Positions 41,263-50,567 of a stretch of 64,000 nucleotides of DNA are shown one piece after another. Position numbers and translations under genes: made by a program. The notes under the pieces are model-generated. The model did not search any database. It saw nothing but the letters and a program-made list of their open reading frames with translations, and was not told where the DNA came from. This DNA is from Paracoccus fistulariae. GTDB lineage: Bacteria > Pseudomonadota > Alphaproteobacteria > Rhodobacterales > Rhodobacteraceae. How positions within the stretch are numbered: position 1 is the first letter of the stretch; each line of letters begins with the position of its first letter. The DNA lies in NCBI RefSeq assembly GCF_028553785.1, contig NZ_CP067136.1, positions 2,788,501 through 2,852,500 of the forward strand. The letters are read 5' to 3'.

Positions 41263-42753
41263 TCAGACGCCGTACTTGATCCAGGTGGTTTTCAGGGCGG
41301 TGTATTTGTCCAGCGAATGCAGCGACAGATCGCGGCCAAAGCCCGATTGCTTCATGCCGCCGAAGGGTGTCTGCGCGGACAGGGCATCGACCGTGTTGAC
41401 CGAGACCGTGCCCACATGAAGGCGATCGGAGACGCGGCAGGCCCGTGACAGGCTGCCCGTCCAGACCGAGGCCGCCAGCCCGTAGATCGAGTCATTGGCC
41501 ATTCCGACCGCCTCTTCCTCGCTGTCGAAGGGGATCACGGACAGGACCGGTCCGAAGATCTCATCCCGTGCCAGCGGATCGCCCTGCTTCACGTCGGAAA
41601 AGATCGTCGGCTGGACAAAGCATCCCTTGCCCTCGATGCGGACGCGCTCGCCCCCCGTCGCAAGGTCGGCACTGTCGCGCCCGGCCTCGATAAAGCGCAT
41701 GATCGCCTGCGTCTGCTTTTCATCGACGATGGCGCCCATGCGCGATGCCGGATCAAGCGGATCGCCGGGCTGCATGCCCTTTGCGCGCTCGACCAGACGC
41801 TCGACCAGAGCATCCTTGATCGAGCGTTCGACATAAAGACGCGAATTGGCCGAACAGACCTCGCCCTGATTGAAAAAGATGCCAAAGGCCGCCATGTCGG
41901 CCGCCTTGTCCAGATCCTCGCAATCGGCAAAGACGATATTGGGGCTTTTGCCGCCGGTTTCCGGCCAGACCTGCTTCAGGTTCGACTGACCGGCATATTG
42001 CATGAACAGCTTGCCCGTCGCGGTCGAGCCGGTGAAGGCAAGGCAATCGACATCCATATGCAGGCCAAGCGCCCGACCGGCTGTGGCGCCCAGGCCAGGA
42101 ACGACGTTGAACACACCGTCCGGCACCCCGGCCTCGGCGGCAAGTTCGGCCAGACGCAGGGCGGACAGCGGCGATTGCTCGGCGGGTTTCAGGACAACCG
42201 AATTGCCAGCGGCCAGCGCCGCCGCCGATTTCCACGTCGCCATGTCCAGCGGGAAATTCCAGGGCACGACCGCGCCGACGACGCCCAGGGGCACCCGCCG
42301 CACCAGCGCCAGATCGCCGGGCCCGGTCGGTGCGACCTCGTCGTAAAGCTTGTCGATCGCCTCGGCATGCCATTGAAAGAAACGCGCCGAGCCCGGCACA
42401 TCGACCGTCGCTGCATCCGCGACAAGCTTGCCCATGTCCAGACTGTCCAGCAGCGCCAACTCTGTCAGATTGGCGCGGATCAGATCTGCCAGTCGCAACA
42501 GGATTGCCTTGCGATCGCCCGGTGCCATGCGCGACCAGCGACCATCCTCGAAGGCGCGCCGACCGGCCGCGACAGCAAGGTCGATATCCTCGATATCGCA
42601 GGCCGCGACAGAGGCCAGCACCTCGTCGGTGGCGGGATTGATGCTGTCGAAGGTCTTGCCCGAACGTGCGGCGACGAATTTGCCGTCGATGAAAGCCTGA
42701 TTGCGGAACGTCAGCCCTGCGGCGCGAGATTTCCAACCCTGGTGGTCAAGCAT
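41263..42753 (-). CDS. NAD(P)-dependent aldehyde dehydrogenase
   Basis: 496 residues of the PuuC/aminobutyraldehyde-type ALDH group: VVPWNFPLDMATWK, ETGGKSPNIVFADCED (catalytic Glu) and NQGEVCSANSRLYVERS (Cys). The ATG at 42753 sits behind GGAGGGGG, better than the longer frame start. In this gene set it would oxidise an (amino)aldehyde from amine oxidation or demethylation. Confidence 0.9.
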   Translation of the reverse strand: MLDHQGWKSRAAGLTFRNQAFIDGKFVAARSGKTFDSINPATDEVLASVAACDIEDIDLAVAAGRRAFEDGRWSRMAPGDRKAILLRLADLIRANLTELALLDSLDMGKLVADAATVDVPGSARFFQWHAEAIDKLYDEVAPTGPGDLALVRRVPLGVVGAVVPWNFPLDMATWKSAAALAAGNSVVLKPAEQSPLSALRLAELAAEAGVPDGVFNVVPGLGATAGRALGLHMDVDCLAFTGSTATGKLFMQYAGQSNLKQVWPETGGKSPNIVFADCEDLDKAADMAAFGIFFNQGEVCSANSRLYVERSIKDALVERLVERAKGMQPGDPLDPASRMGAIVDEKQTQAIMRFIEAGRDSADLATGGERVRIEGKGCFVQPTIFSDVKQGDPLARDEIFGPVLSVIPFDSEEEAVGMANDSIYGLAASVWTGSLSRACRVSDRLHVGTVSVNTVDALSAQTPFGGMKQSGFGRDLSLHSLDKYTALKTTWIKYGV

Positions 42754-42772
42754 GGGGTTCCCCCTCCTGTTT

Positions 42773-43447
42773 TTATTCGTCGCCGGGCACGCCATAGGAC
42801 GGCGCGTGCCGCGGATCGATGGCGCGTTGGACGTAAGCCTCTAATTGCGGCTGATAAATTTCCCAGAGTTCGGCAAGGGCTTCAATCGGGCAATCCGCTG
42901 TCCAGTCGCAGCGCAGATCGGCGACGGGCCAGCTGACCTTGTCGACGATCATCATCCCTGCCGAATGGACCGGTCCTGCCTCTCCGCCCGCAGCCAATCC
43001 CGCGCGCATTGCCGCGATCAGGCGGTCGCCCAGATGCCCGGTGGATGACCGGAAACCGTCCACGATGGCCTGCGGCACGCCGTCATTGGCCAGCAGGTTT
43101 CCCCCCGATGCCACATCCGTCGCCGATGCCTGCGTCCAGATCCCAAGCGAGTTCGGACCCGAATGGATCGCGGTTCTGCCTTCCCGATCCACGGCCAGAA
43201 GCTGCCTGTATTCCATGAATTTGCCGCGCTGCGAGATCTGGCCGATGGCATCATCCGCAGAGGCGCCGCGCTGCAACAGGTCCAGCACCTGCGGACCAAG
43301 CGAGGGATCGGTCACATTCTGGCTGGCCACCGCGCCGACGCCCGCACGGGCAAAGGCACAGCGGGCCGCGACAGCCGGGGACGAGGATGAGATGGCAACG
43401 CCGAACATGCCGGTTTCAGCGCAACGGGCGACAAGGGAAAAGGTCAT
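42773..43447 (-). CDS. DUF1028 family protein (Ntn-hydrolase-like)
   Basis: 224 residues starting MTFSLVARCAETGMFGVAIS, with the family's AARCAFARAGVGAVASQNVT and HSGPNSLGI. DUF1028 proteins look like Ntn hydrolases and often occur near RidA and peptidase/amidase genes; the reaction is unproven. It lies 5 bases after the RidA stop, in the same operon. The long upstream frame to 43522 only overlaps ridA. Confidence 0.85.
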   Translation of the reverse strand: MTFSLVARCAETGMFGVAISSSSPAVAARCAFARAGVGAVASQNVTDPSLGPQVLDLLQRGASADDAIGQISQRGKFMEYRQLLAVDREGRTAIHSGPNSLGIWTQASATDVASGGNLLANDGVPQAIVDGFRSSTGHLGDRLIAAMRAGLAAGGEAGPVHSAGMMIVDKVSWPVADLRCDWTADCPIEALAELWEIYQPQLEAYVQRAIDPRHAPSYGVPGDE

Positions 43448-43451
43448 GGGC

Positions 43452-43868
43452 TCAGTCCGGGATAACGGCGGTGCCGTCGATTTCAACCAGCCATTCGGGC
43501 CGCGCCAGCGCCTGCACCACAAGCCCGGTCGAGACCGGATGCACGCCCTTCAGATATTCGCCCATGGTCCTGTAGACCGCCTCGCGATGGCGCACATCGG
43601 TCAGGTAGACGACCACTTTGACCAGATGTTCCATGCTGCCGCCTGCCTCCTCGATCAGCTGACGGATATTCTGCATGACCTTATGCGTCTGTTCGACCGG
43701 ATCGTGGCTTTCGATATTGCGGGCGTCGTCCAGATTCTGCGGGCATTGACCGCGCAGCCAGACAATCCGGCCGCCCTGCGTCACTACCGCCTGGCACAGA
43801 TCATTATCCAGATTCTGTTCCGGATAGGTCTCCTTGGTGTTGAACTTGCGGATACGGGTATGGGCCAT
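43452..43868 (-). CDS. RidA/YjgF-family protein
   Basis: 138 residues of the reactive-intermediate deaminase family. C-terminal RPEWLVEIDGTAVIPD has the conserved E-I-D/E-A pattern, though the usual catalytic Arg motif is altered to VQALARPEWL. Members hydrolyse enamines/imines released by PLP or flavin amine-degrading enzymes, which fits the neighbours. First gene of the run ridA-DUF1028-ALDH-flavoprotein-deacylase. Confidence 0.85.
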   Translation of the reverse strand: MAHTRIRKFNTKETYPEQNLDNDLCQAVVTQGGRIVWLRGQCPQNLDDARNIESHDPVEQTHKVMQNIRQLIEEAGGSMEHLVKVVVYLTDVRHREAVYRTMGEYLKGVHPVSTGLVVQALARPEWLVEIDGTAVIPD

Positions 43869-43964
43869 TGTGAACTCCAGTAATGACGCGTCATGCGTCG
43901 CGTTTGCGTGCCGGATTATGAAACCAGGGCGACCGGCCTTGTCGGCAAGGTCGGCACCTGTAGC

Positions 43965-45236
43965 TCAGGCATCCTGCGTGTTGAGCTGCGCCTTGTCATG
44001 GTAATCCATATACTTGCGCTGGATATCGATCTGTTCGCTGATGTGCTTGGCGTCATGCCACACACCCCAGATAAAGCTGGAACCACGCCGGGACTGCCAG
44101 GGAAGCCCAAGGAAGAAGACGCCCTGCTGCGGCGATACGCCCCGCTGATGGATCGGCCTGCCATTGCCGTCGAAGGCGTCGATCTTCAGCCAGTTGTAAT
44201 CCTGAACATATCCCGTCGCCCAGATGATGGTGGTGATGTCGGCCTCTGCCAGATCCAGTTCGCGGATCGGGTCCGACACGCAGGCCGGTTCCGGTTCGCG
44301 CCGACGCGCCTCGGGCTCCTGCGGCAGATCCAGCCCGTTGGCCAGGACATAGGCATCGGCCTCGTCCAGCAGGCCCAGATAGTTTGCATCGCCCTTGTCC
44401 AGATTTTCCTTCAGATCGGCCGCGAAGCTGACGACGCCATCGGAATATCCCTCGGTCCGTCCCAGCAGGATCATGCCCTGATTGGCCAGCCGCCGGAAAT
44501 CGACCGTCTGCCCGCCATAGGCGCCGCTGACGGCGATTGTCACATGTTCCGTGCCGGGTTCGGGCGCGGACATGTCCCATTTCCCCAGAACGCCCAGCCA
44601 CCAGCAAAAGTCGCGACCCCGATAGGCGCGCGGCGGCCGGTCATGCGGCCCCATCGACAGATAGACCCGCCGCCCGCTGCGCATCAGTTCATCCGCAATC
44701 TGGACACCGGATGAGCCGGCACCCACGACCAGAACGGCGCCGTCCGCCAGCTGTCCGGGATTGCGGTAATCGGCCGAGTGGATCTGCGTGACACCCGCTG
44801 TTTCGTCAACGATCGGCGGATAGACCGGCTTCTGGAAAGCGCCGGTCGCAACGACGATATTATCCGCTTCGATGGCACCTTCGGAGGTCTCGACGATATA
44901 GCCGCGCCGACCTTCGTTGCGGCGGGCGTTCCTGACCTCGACACCGCAGCGGATCGGTGCACCGATCTGTTCTGCATAGGTGACAAAGTAATCCGCGACC
45001 TGTTCCTTGGGGACGAAGCCTTCGGGATCAGCCGCGAATTCAAGCCCGGGGAAGCGGTCATGCCACGCAGGGCCATTCGCGACCAGAGAATCCCAACGCC
45101 CGCTGCGCCAGCGCTCGGCGATGCGGCCGCGTTCCACCACGATATGGGGCACGCCCGCCTTGCCCAGATGCTCGCTCATGGCAACGCCGGCCTGGCCTGC
45201 GCCTACGACGAGAGTATTGGTTTTCTCCAAGGCCAT
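43965..45236 (-). CDS. Flavin-containing monooxygenase (class B-like)
   Basis: 423 residues with two Rossmann sites: FAD-binding VVGAGQAGVAMSEHLGKAG at the N-terminus and NADPH-binding VLVVGAGSSGVQIADELM near residue 170, plus the ATGAFQKP and WATGYVQDYNW stretches typical of FMO/YUCCA-like enzymes. Oxygenates N or S atoms or indole-pyruvate-type substrates. Ribosome site AGGAGG precedes the ATG. It is 97 bases upstream of ridA, perhaps same transcript. Confidence 0.82.
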   Translation of the reverse strand: MALEKTNTLVVGAGQAGVAMSEHLGKAGVPHIVVERGRIAERWRSGRWDSLVANGPAWHDRFPGLEFAADPEGFVPKEQVADYFVTYAEQIGAPIRCGVEVRNARRNEGRRGYIVETSEGAIEADNIVVATGAFQKPVYPPIVDETAGVTQIHSADYRNPGQLADGAVLVVGAGSSGVQIADELMRSGRRVYLSMGPHDRPPRAYRGRDFCWWLGVLGKWDMSAPEPGTEHVTIAVSGAYGGQTVDFRRLANQGMILLGRTEGYSDGVVSFAADLKENLDKGDANYLGLLDEADAYVLANGLDLPQEPEARRREPEPACVSDPIRELDLAEADITTIIWATGYVQDYNWLKIDAFDGNGRPIHQRGVSPQQGVFFLGLPWQSRRGSSFIWGVWHDAKHISEQIDIQRKYMDYHDKAQLNTQDA

Positions 45237-45917
45237 TCCGGCCTCCTTTCCTGATCAAAAGCGGATGTCGCAGAGGTGCTGAGCCGGAACCTAGGGCAGG
45301 TTGCAGATCGCGAACATTATGATTTCTTGCAGCATTGCTTAGGCCCTTCCTAAACTGCCGGTTTGCGCGGCAGATGCCCGCCCGATGCATGCGATTTTCG
45401 CAAAACCCGCCCGTCAGGACAGCCGGAAGGAAGGCCGGTTAGGTTTTTCCACAGCACTGGCTCGGCAAAGGTTAATTTAACCGGACCGTTCGTTCGGTCA
45501 TATCATTCGCCACTCGAACCTTCGCCGGGGGAGGCGGCCTTGGTAAATTCGAACAGACATATGCGCCGGGATGGTGCCGGATGACCGCCCGGACGCCCGG
45601 GGCCGCGATGATCTGCGGCCGCATGGCTGCAACTGCGGGACGGGACGGCGGGCAGAGACGCGCCCGCAGGCATGTGCATCGGCAGGTCCGCGATCCGGGT
45701 AAGGGCATTCCAGACGCCGCAGGCGGCCATCGCCCGTGACATTCCGCGCGTCCATGCCGCGCAGGAACGGAACCGATCTTCCAGACCGCACATCCTGGCC
45801 CGGTCGTCACCCGCTTCGGCGGTGCCCGGAGGCCGATTGAAAAAACAACCGGCGATGCTCGGCCAGCGCAACCACCGGCGCCCGGACAAAAAGCCAATCC
45901 AAGAGGGAGAAGAGAAC
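45237..45917. other. 680-base region without a gene
   Basis: Divergent region between the monooxygenase and the APC permease. Long frames exist on both strands but are rich in Arg/Pro/Cys and look like GC-rich artefacts. It contains a short palindrome at 45484-45499. I see no RNA gene I can name. Confidence 0.5.
45484..45499. promoter_or_regulatory. Possible regulator-binding palindrome
   Basis: GACCG-TTCGTT-CGGTC, a perfect 5-bp inverted repeat with a 6-base centre, preceded by AT-rich TTAATTTAA. The format is common for TetR-type operators. No regulator gene adjoins, so this is tentative. Confidence 0.35.
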
Positions 45918-47318
45918 ATGTCAATGAACGATCCGAACGCAGCGCAGGGCGCTTTGCCCGGGCTGAAGGGCAAGCTGGGCCTTGGACCGCTGATTGCCGT
46001 AGGTGTTGGCCTTGTGGTGTCGCAGGGCGTCATGGTCATCATGCTGCAAGGCGCGGGCTTTGGCGGCTATGGCTTTCTGATGACCACGCTGATCGCCTAT
46101 GGTCTTGCGCTGACCTATGTCTTTTCCTTCTCGGAATTGACATTGATGTTCGAAAGCCCCGGCACGCTGGCCACCTTTACCGAGGTCGCCATCGGGAATT
46201 TCCCAGCCATCGTCGCGGTATTTTCAGGATATCTTGTGGTCGCGATGTTCGCCCTGTCGGCGGAACTGGTGCTGATCGAGCTGATGCTGGTCGAGATCAC
46301 GGGGCTCGAATTGCCACCGGGGCTTCTGCTGCTTCTGCTGCTGGCGGCGTTCTCGGTGCTCAATATCCTGGGGCTGGATGTCTTTGCCACGGTCCAGTCG
46401 GCGCTGTCATTCGTGATGGTGGCGACAATCTCGCTTCTGGGGATCGTCGCGCTGACCGGCTGGGGCATGCCGCGCCCGGATGAGATCATCACCGAAAGCG
46501 TCGGCACCTTCAGCGGGGGCATGTTCTCATTGATCGCGCTGGCGATCTGGGGCTTTGTCGGGCTGGAATTCGTCTGCCCGCTGGTGCAGGAAAGCGCCAA
46601 TCCCACGCGCAACATCCCACGGGCGATGATCATCGGCGCGACGATAATCCTGGCCATGTATCTGATCTATTGCTGGGGCGCGCTGATCTATGTTCCGACC
46701 GAGACTCTGGCGACCTCACCTTTGCCGCATTACAACTATGTTCAGGCGGTCCTTGGCAAAGCCGGTCTGTTCGTGCTGGTCATCGCGGCGTTCACGGCGA
46801 CATGCAGCACCGTCAATACATCGCTGGCGGCCGTGCCCCGGATGATCTTCGGCATGGCCCGCAATGGCCAGACCTTCGCGGTTTTCGGCAAGCTGCACCA
46901 TAAATACGCGACGCCCTGGGCCGCGATCCTGCTGGTCGCCGGCATGACCGCGCTGCCGATCCTGTTCTATGGCGTCAATGCGGATGCGATTCTGGTCCTG
47001 CTGGTGGGCGCGGCGATTGCCTGGCTGCTGGCCTATATCATCGTCCATATCGACGTGATCGTGCTGCGCCGCCGCTATCCCGACCTGCCGCGGCCGTACA
47101 AGACCCCGTTCTACCCGCTACCGCAGGTTCTGGGCATTGCCGGGATGGTCTATGCCATCTGGCATGCATCGCCATCCCCGGAATTGACGGCGAAGGTGTT
47201 CTCGATTGCGGGGTTCACCCTGGTGGTGGGTGCCGTTTTGGCCGCGATCTGGGTTCGTTTCGTGATGAAGAAGGGCCTGTTCGAACCGGAATCCCCACAG
47301 TTCATCGTGACCGAATAG
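45918..47318 (+). CDS. APC-superfamily amino acid/amine permease
   Basis: 466 residues with about twelve transmembrane helices. APC features: LGLGPLIAVGVGLVVSQGVM near helix 1, GFVGLEFVCPLVQESANPTR and the loop RRYPDLPRPYKTPFYPLPQ. Secondary importer of an amino acid or amine. The ATG at 45918 follows GAGGGAGAAGAG. Divergent from the monooxygenase and ended by a strong hairpin. It probably supplies the neighbouring catabolic enzymes. Confidence 0.88.
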   Translation: MSMNDPNAAQGALPGLKGKLGLGPLIAVGVGLVVSQGVMVIMLQGAGFGGYGFLMTTLIAYGLALTYVFSFSELTLMFESPGTLATFTEVAIGNFPAIVAVFSGYLVVAMFALSAELVLIELMLVEITGLELPPGLLLLLLLAAFSVLNILGLDVFATVQSALSFVMVATISLLGIVALTGWGMPRPDEIITESVGTFSGGMFSLIALAIWGFVGLEFVCPLVQESANPTRNIPRAMIIGATIILAMYLIYCWGALIYVPTETLATSPLPHYNYVQAVLGKAGLFVLVIAAFTATCSTVNTSLAAVPRMIFGMARNGQTFAVFGKLHHKYATPWAAILLVAGMTALPILFYGVNADAILVLLVGAAIAWLLAYIIVHIDVIVLRRRYPDLPRPYKTPFYPLPQVLGIAGMVYAIWHASPSPELTAKVFSIAGFTLVVGAVLAAIWVRFVMKKGLFEPESPQFIVTE

Positions 47319-47324
47319 CTTCCG

Positions 47325-47353
47325 TGCCTCTGGCGGTTCCGCCGCCAGAGGCA
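47325..47353 (+). terminator. Strong hairpin after the APC permease
   Basis: Perfect 12-bp stem TGCCTCTGGCGG/CCGCCAGAGGCA with a 5-base loop, seven bases past the permease stop. No T-run, but the stem is long and GC-rich. Confidence 0.7.
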
Positions 47354-47444
47354 TCGGGCAGGGTTGACAGTCCTTGTCCTGAACCGCCCGGTTCGCGGGC
47401 GGATTTCTGAATTTCCACGGACCGGGGAACGGCAAGCGCCCCCT

Positions 47445-48176
47445 TTACCGCACAAGCCTTTTGGTCAGCGGCAGCGAGATGGCATAGGGCAGGGCGCGCA
47501 GAAGTTTCAGGGGCAGGGTCAGGCGGCGGGGGAAATGGACCTCGAAACCCTTACGGTTCAGGCCATTCACGATTGCTTTCGCCGCATCTTCGGGCTGCAT
47601 CAGCGCGGGCATGTCGAACTCGTTCTTCTCGGTCAGGCGTGTTGCCACGAAACCCGGACTGATCAGCCTGACGTCGGTCTGGGGGGCCAGTTCGGCGCGC
47701 AAGGATTCGGCAAGGTTGGCGACCGCGGCCTTGGTCGCCGAATAGATCTGGCCCTGTGGCAGCCCCATATATCCCGCAACCGATCCGGTCAGCGCCAGTT
47801 GCCCACCCTGTCGCAGCACAGGCGTGGCGGCGCGGGCAAAGTTGAAACAGCCCGTCAGGTTCACGGTGACGATCTGGCCCGCGCGGTCGGGGTCCACCTG
47901 CATGACCTTGCCCGGATCGTAAAGCGCGGCCAGCGTCACCGCGCGATCCAGCGGCCCGCCCTCTTGTATCCGCGATGCGGCAGCGGCCAGACTGTCCCGA
48001 TCGGTGACATCGCAGGGCAGCACGGTCGCCCCGCTGCCCAGTTCTTCGGCCAGATCCGACAGCTTGTCGGCCGAGCGTGCAGACAGGATCAGATCGGCCC
48101 CCTCCGCCGCCCAGACCCGGGCAAGGGCCGCGCCGATCCCGTCCGAGGCCCCCATGATCCAGATTCTCTCGCTCAT
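47445..48176 (-). CDS. Short-chain dehydrogenase/reductase (lipid operon)
   Basis: 243 residues: Rossmann motif WIMGASDGIGAALARVW and active site Ser (LTGSVAGYMG), Tyr and Lys (YSATKAAVANLAESLRAE). Last gene of the coupled five-gene lipid operon; its start overlaps the transporter stop by four bases. A similar SDR belongs to the Rhodobacter sphaeroides cluster controlled by the singlet-oxygen sigma factor, as I recall it. Likely acts on a fatty or lipid intermediate; not proven. Confidence 0.85.
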   Translation of the reverse strand: MSERIWIMGASDGIGAALARVWAAEGADLILSARSADKLSDLAEELGSGATVLPCDVTDRDSLAAAASRIQEGGPLDRAVTLAALYDPGKVMQVDPDRAGQIVTVNLTGCFNFARAATPVLRQGGQLALTGSVAGYMGLPQGQIYSATKAAVANLAESLRAELAPQTDVRLISPGFVATRLTEKNEFDMPALMQPEDAAKAIVNGLNRKGFEVHFPRRLTLPLKLLRALPYAISLPLTKRLVR

Positions 48177-49417
48177 ATCGATCCCCTTTTGTGCAGAAAG
48201 ATCAGCCCCATTACAGCCAATGCTCGCAGCGCCAGTGGCAGCGCCGCGTAAAGCAGCAGCAATGCCCGCAAGGCCTGTGGCCCATTTGATTGACCGGGCT
48301 GAAAATCGGCCAGTTGCAGCAGTGGCAGCGCGACCACCCCGGCCAAAGCCAGCGCCAGCTTGGTCAGAAAGCCCAGCATGGCATAGGCGCGGCTGGCGGC
48401 GGCCTGTGTCGCAGTGGCCTCGATCCGGTCCGATAGAATGGCGGGCGGCAGGACCAGATCGGCGCCAAAGCAGAACCCGGTGGCAAGGCAGATCCACAGG
48501 AAGGCCGCCGTGTCGCCCGGGTCCAATGTCAGCGCAAAGGCGAAGCCGATACCGGACAGGATCAGGCTGACCGCCCAGACCGGGACCGCGCCCCTGCGTC
48601 CGGCAAGCCAGCCTGCCATCGCGGCGCCGGGCAAGGCGGCGGCGAAATAGGCCAGCAGGAAGATCCCGGCCAGATCCTCGGCCCCCAGAAGATCGCGAAC
48701 CAGCATCAGGATCAGCGCGGCGGGCAGCGCGGCCGATAGCAGAACAAGTGCCGCGACCCCGTAGAAGGGCAGCAGCGCCTTCCAATCCGGTCTTGCATCC
48801 GGCACGATGCGGATCTGAAGCCTGACCGAGGCCAGCCAGCGGCGAAAAATCGGCAATGTGATCAGCAGCAGCACCGCCAGAATCCCCGCAAGCGCCATCA
48901 GCGCCGCCTGTCGCCCGATGACCTGCTGCAGGGTCGAGGGCAGCACGACCGCAAGGATCAGCCCCGCCAGCCCAAAGCCCTCGCGTGCGGCGCTGATGCG
49001 GGATTTCTGCGCCGGATCCTGCCGCCACAGGCCGCCAAGCGTCATCAGATTGACCGAAATCAGGCTGTGCCCAAGGCTGGCCAGCACCATCGCCACAAGG
49101 AACCAGATCAGCACGGGCAAGGGGGGCGGCGCGAACAGTGCCATGACACCCAGTCCCAGCAGAACGGCCCCGGCCGTTACCAGCGCGCCGCGCGCGCGCG
49201 GCCAGCGATCCCCGGCCCATCCGGCCATCGGGTCCAGCACCGCGTCGAATATCCGCAGCCAGAACAGCGCCAGCCCCAATGCTGCCAGCGAAACCCCACG
49301 CTCGACCGCGAAGAAATCCGGGGCGTGGATGTAAAGCGGCAGGCCGCCAAAGGCCAGCGGCAGGGCAAGCGCGCCGTAGGCCGCCAGATCGCGATGGCCC
49401 GGCGCGGCATCAGGCAT
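48173..49417 (-). CDS. Major facilitator, GPH-type transporter (lipid operon)
   Basis: 414 residues, about twelve helices. GPH/MFS_2 style N-terminus: LAFGGLPLYIHAPDFF then FWLRIFDAVLDPMAGWAGDR. Usually annotated as sugar/cation symporter, but in this lipid operon a lipid-related or protective role is more plausible. Overlaps the methyltransferase stop by 8 bases and the SDR start by 4. Confidence 0.82.
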   Translation of the reverse strand: MPDAAPGHRDLAAYGALALPLAFGGLPLYIHAPDFFAVERGVSLAALGLALFWLRIFDAVLDPMAGWAGDRWPRARGALVTAGAVLLGLGVMALFAPPPLPVLIWFLVAMVLASLGHSLISVNLMTLGGLWRQDPAQKSRISAAREGFGLAGLILAVVLPSTLQQVIGRQAALMALAGILAVLLLITLPIFRRWLASVRLQIRIVPDARPDWKALLPFYGVAALVLLSAALPAALILMLVRDLLGAEDLAGIFLLAYFAAALPGAAMAGWLAGRRGAVPVWAVSLILSGIGFAFALTLDPGDTAAFLWICLATGFCFGADLVLPPAILSDRIEATATQAAASRAYAMLGFLTKLALALAGVVALPLLQLADFQPGQSNGPQALRALLLLYAALPLALRALAVMGLIFLHKRGSI

Positions 49418-50567
49418 GGGCCAGCCGGTACTGCTTCACATCCGTCCGACCGACCGAGAAAGAGGCGATGCAGGCGGCAAGGTAAAAGCGCCAGACGCGG
49501 ATGAAGGCGTCGTCAAAGCCCATCGCCTGAATCTCGGCCCGGCGGGCGTCGAAACGCTCAAGCCATTCGGTCAGGGTGCGGGCATAGTCGCGACCGAAGC
49601 TGAAGGCATCCTCGATCCGCAGGCCGGTACGCTCGGCCTCTGCCCGGAAGCGTTCGGGCGAGGGCAGCATGCCGCCGGGAAAGATGAAGCTGCGGATCAT
49701 GTCGCCGCCCTTGCGATAGCGGTCGAAATAGCGGTCGGCGACGGTGATGGTCTGGATCATGGCGCGGCCCTTGTCGCTCAGCGCCTCGGCCAGCTTGCCG
49801 AAATACGAGGGCCAGTAGGCCTCGCCCACGGCCTCGAACATCTCGATCGAGACGATGTGATCGAAGCGGCTTTTCTCGTCGCGGTAATCCTGCAGCGCAA
49901 TCTCGGCCCCCGGTCCCAGACGGGCGCGGGCATAGGCGGCCTGTTCGCTGGAGAGCGTCAGCCCTTTCGGCGCAAAATCGCCCCGTTGCAGGGCACGTTC
50001 GGCAAATCCGCCCCATCCGCAGCCGATTTCCAGCAGGCGGCCGGAATTCCCGGCAAGCCCGTCGATGACACGGTCATATTTGCGCCGCTGGGCGGCGGCC
50101 AGATCGTCGCCCTTGCCGAACAGGGCCGATGAATAGGTCATGGTTTCGTCCAGCCAGAGGCCGTAAAACGCGTTTCCCAGATCGTAATGCGCGGCAATAT
50201 TGCGCCGCGATCCGGATCGCGTGTTGCGGTTCAGCAGATACAGCAGCCGCATGGCCAGCGCCTGTAAGGGTTTGCCATAGATATAGCGTTCAAGCGCCTC
50301 TTCATTCATCAGCCCCAATGTCAGCAGCGCGGCCAGATCGGACGAATCGCACCAGCCATCGCGATAGGCCTCGGTCAGGCCGATATCGCCTTTCGCGGCC
50401 AGCGCGGGCACCATGCGCCAGTCATGGATGGTCAGATCCGCGACCGGCCCCGGCTGGTCGCCCGCAAAGACGCGCGTCGTGCCATCAGGTATCGTCAGGC
50501 TGAGCTGTCCAAAGCTGATGCCATCAAGGCTGCGCAGAAATTGCGATCTTATGCGCTGCTCAAACAT
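49410..50567 (-). CDS. Cyclopropane-fatty-acyl-phospholipid synthase-like methyltransferase
   Basis: 385 residues. SAM-binding VIDGLAGNSGRLLEIGCGWG and family motifs RNIAAHYDLGNAFYGLWLDE and IFPGGMLPSPE are present, as is the N-terminal lipid-binding domain. Methylates the double bond of unsaturated phospholipid acyl chains. Paralogues in this clade make cyclopropane or methyl-branched and furan precursors. The ATG at 50567 gives MFEQRIRSQF and overlaps the DUF1365 stop; the longer frame overlaps DUF1365 further. Confidence 0.9.
   Translation of the reverse strand: MFEQRIRSQFLRSLDGISFGQLSLTIPDGTTRVFAGDQPGPVADLTIHDWRMVPALAAKGDIGLTEAYRDGWCDSSDLAALLTLGLMNEEALERYIYGKPLQALAMRLLYLLNRNTRSGSRRNIAAHYDLGNAFYGLWLDETMTYSSALFGKGDDLAAAQRRKYDRVIDGLAGNSGRLLEIGCGWGGFAERALQRGDFAPKGLTLSSEQAAYARARLGPGAEIALQDYRDEKSRFDHIVSIEMFEAVGEAYWPSYFGKLAEALSDKGRAMIQTITVADRYFDRYRKGGDMIRSFIFPGGMLPSPERFRAEAERTGLRIEDAFSFGRDYARTLTEWLERFDARRAEIQAMGFDDAFIRVWRFYLAACIASFSVGRTDVKQYRLAHA

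Noticed and set aside
45672..45917. N-terminal extension of the APC permease
   Set aside because: The in-frame extension is Arg/Pro-rich, lacks a start with ribosome site, and the family N-terminus begins naturally at 45918.
47445..49220. 591-codon reading of the SDR frame
   Set aside because: Only the part from 48176 onward is SDR; the upstream extension is the wrong frame of the GPH transporter gene.
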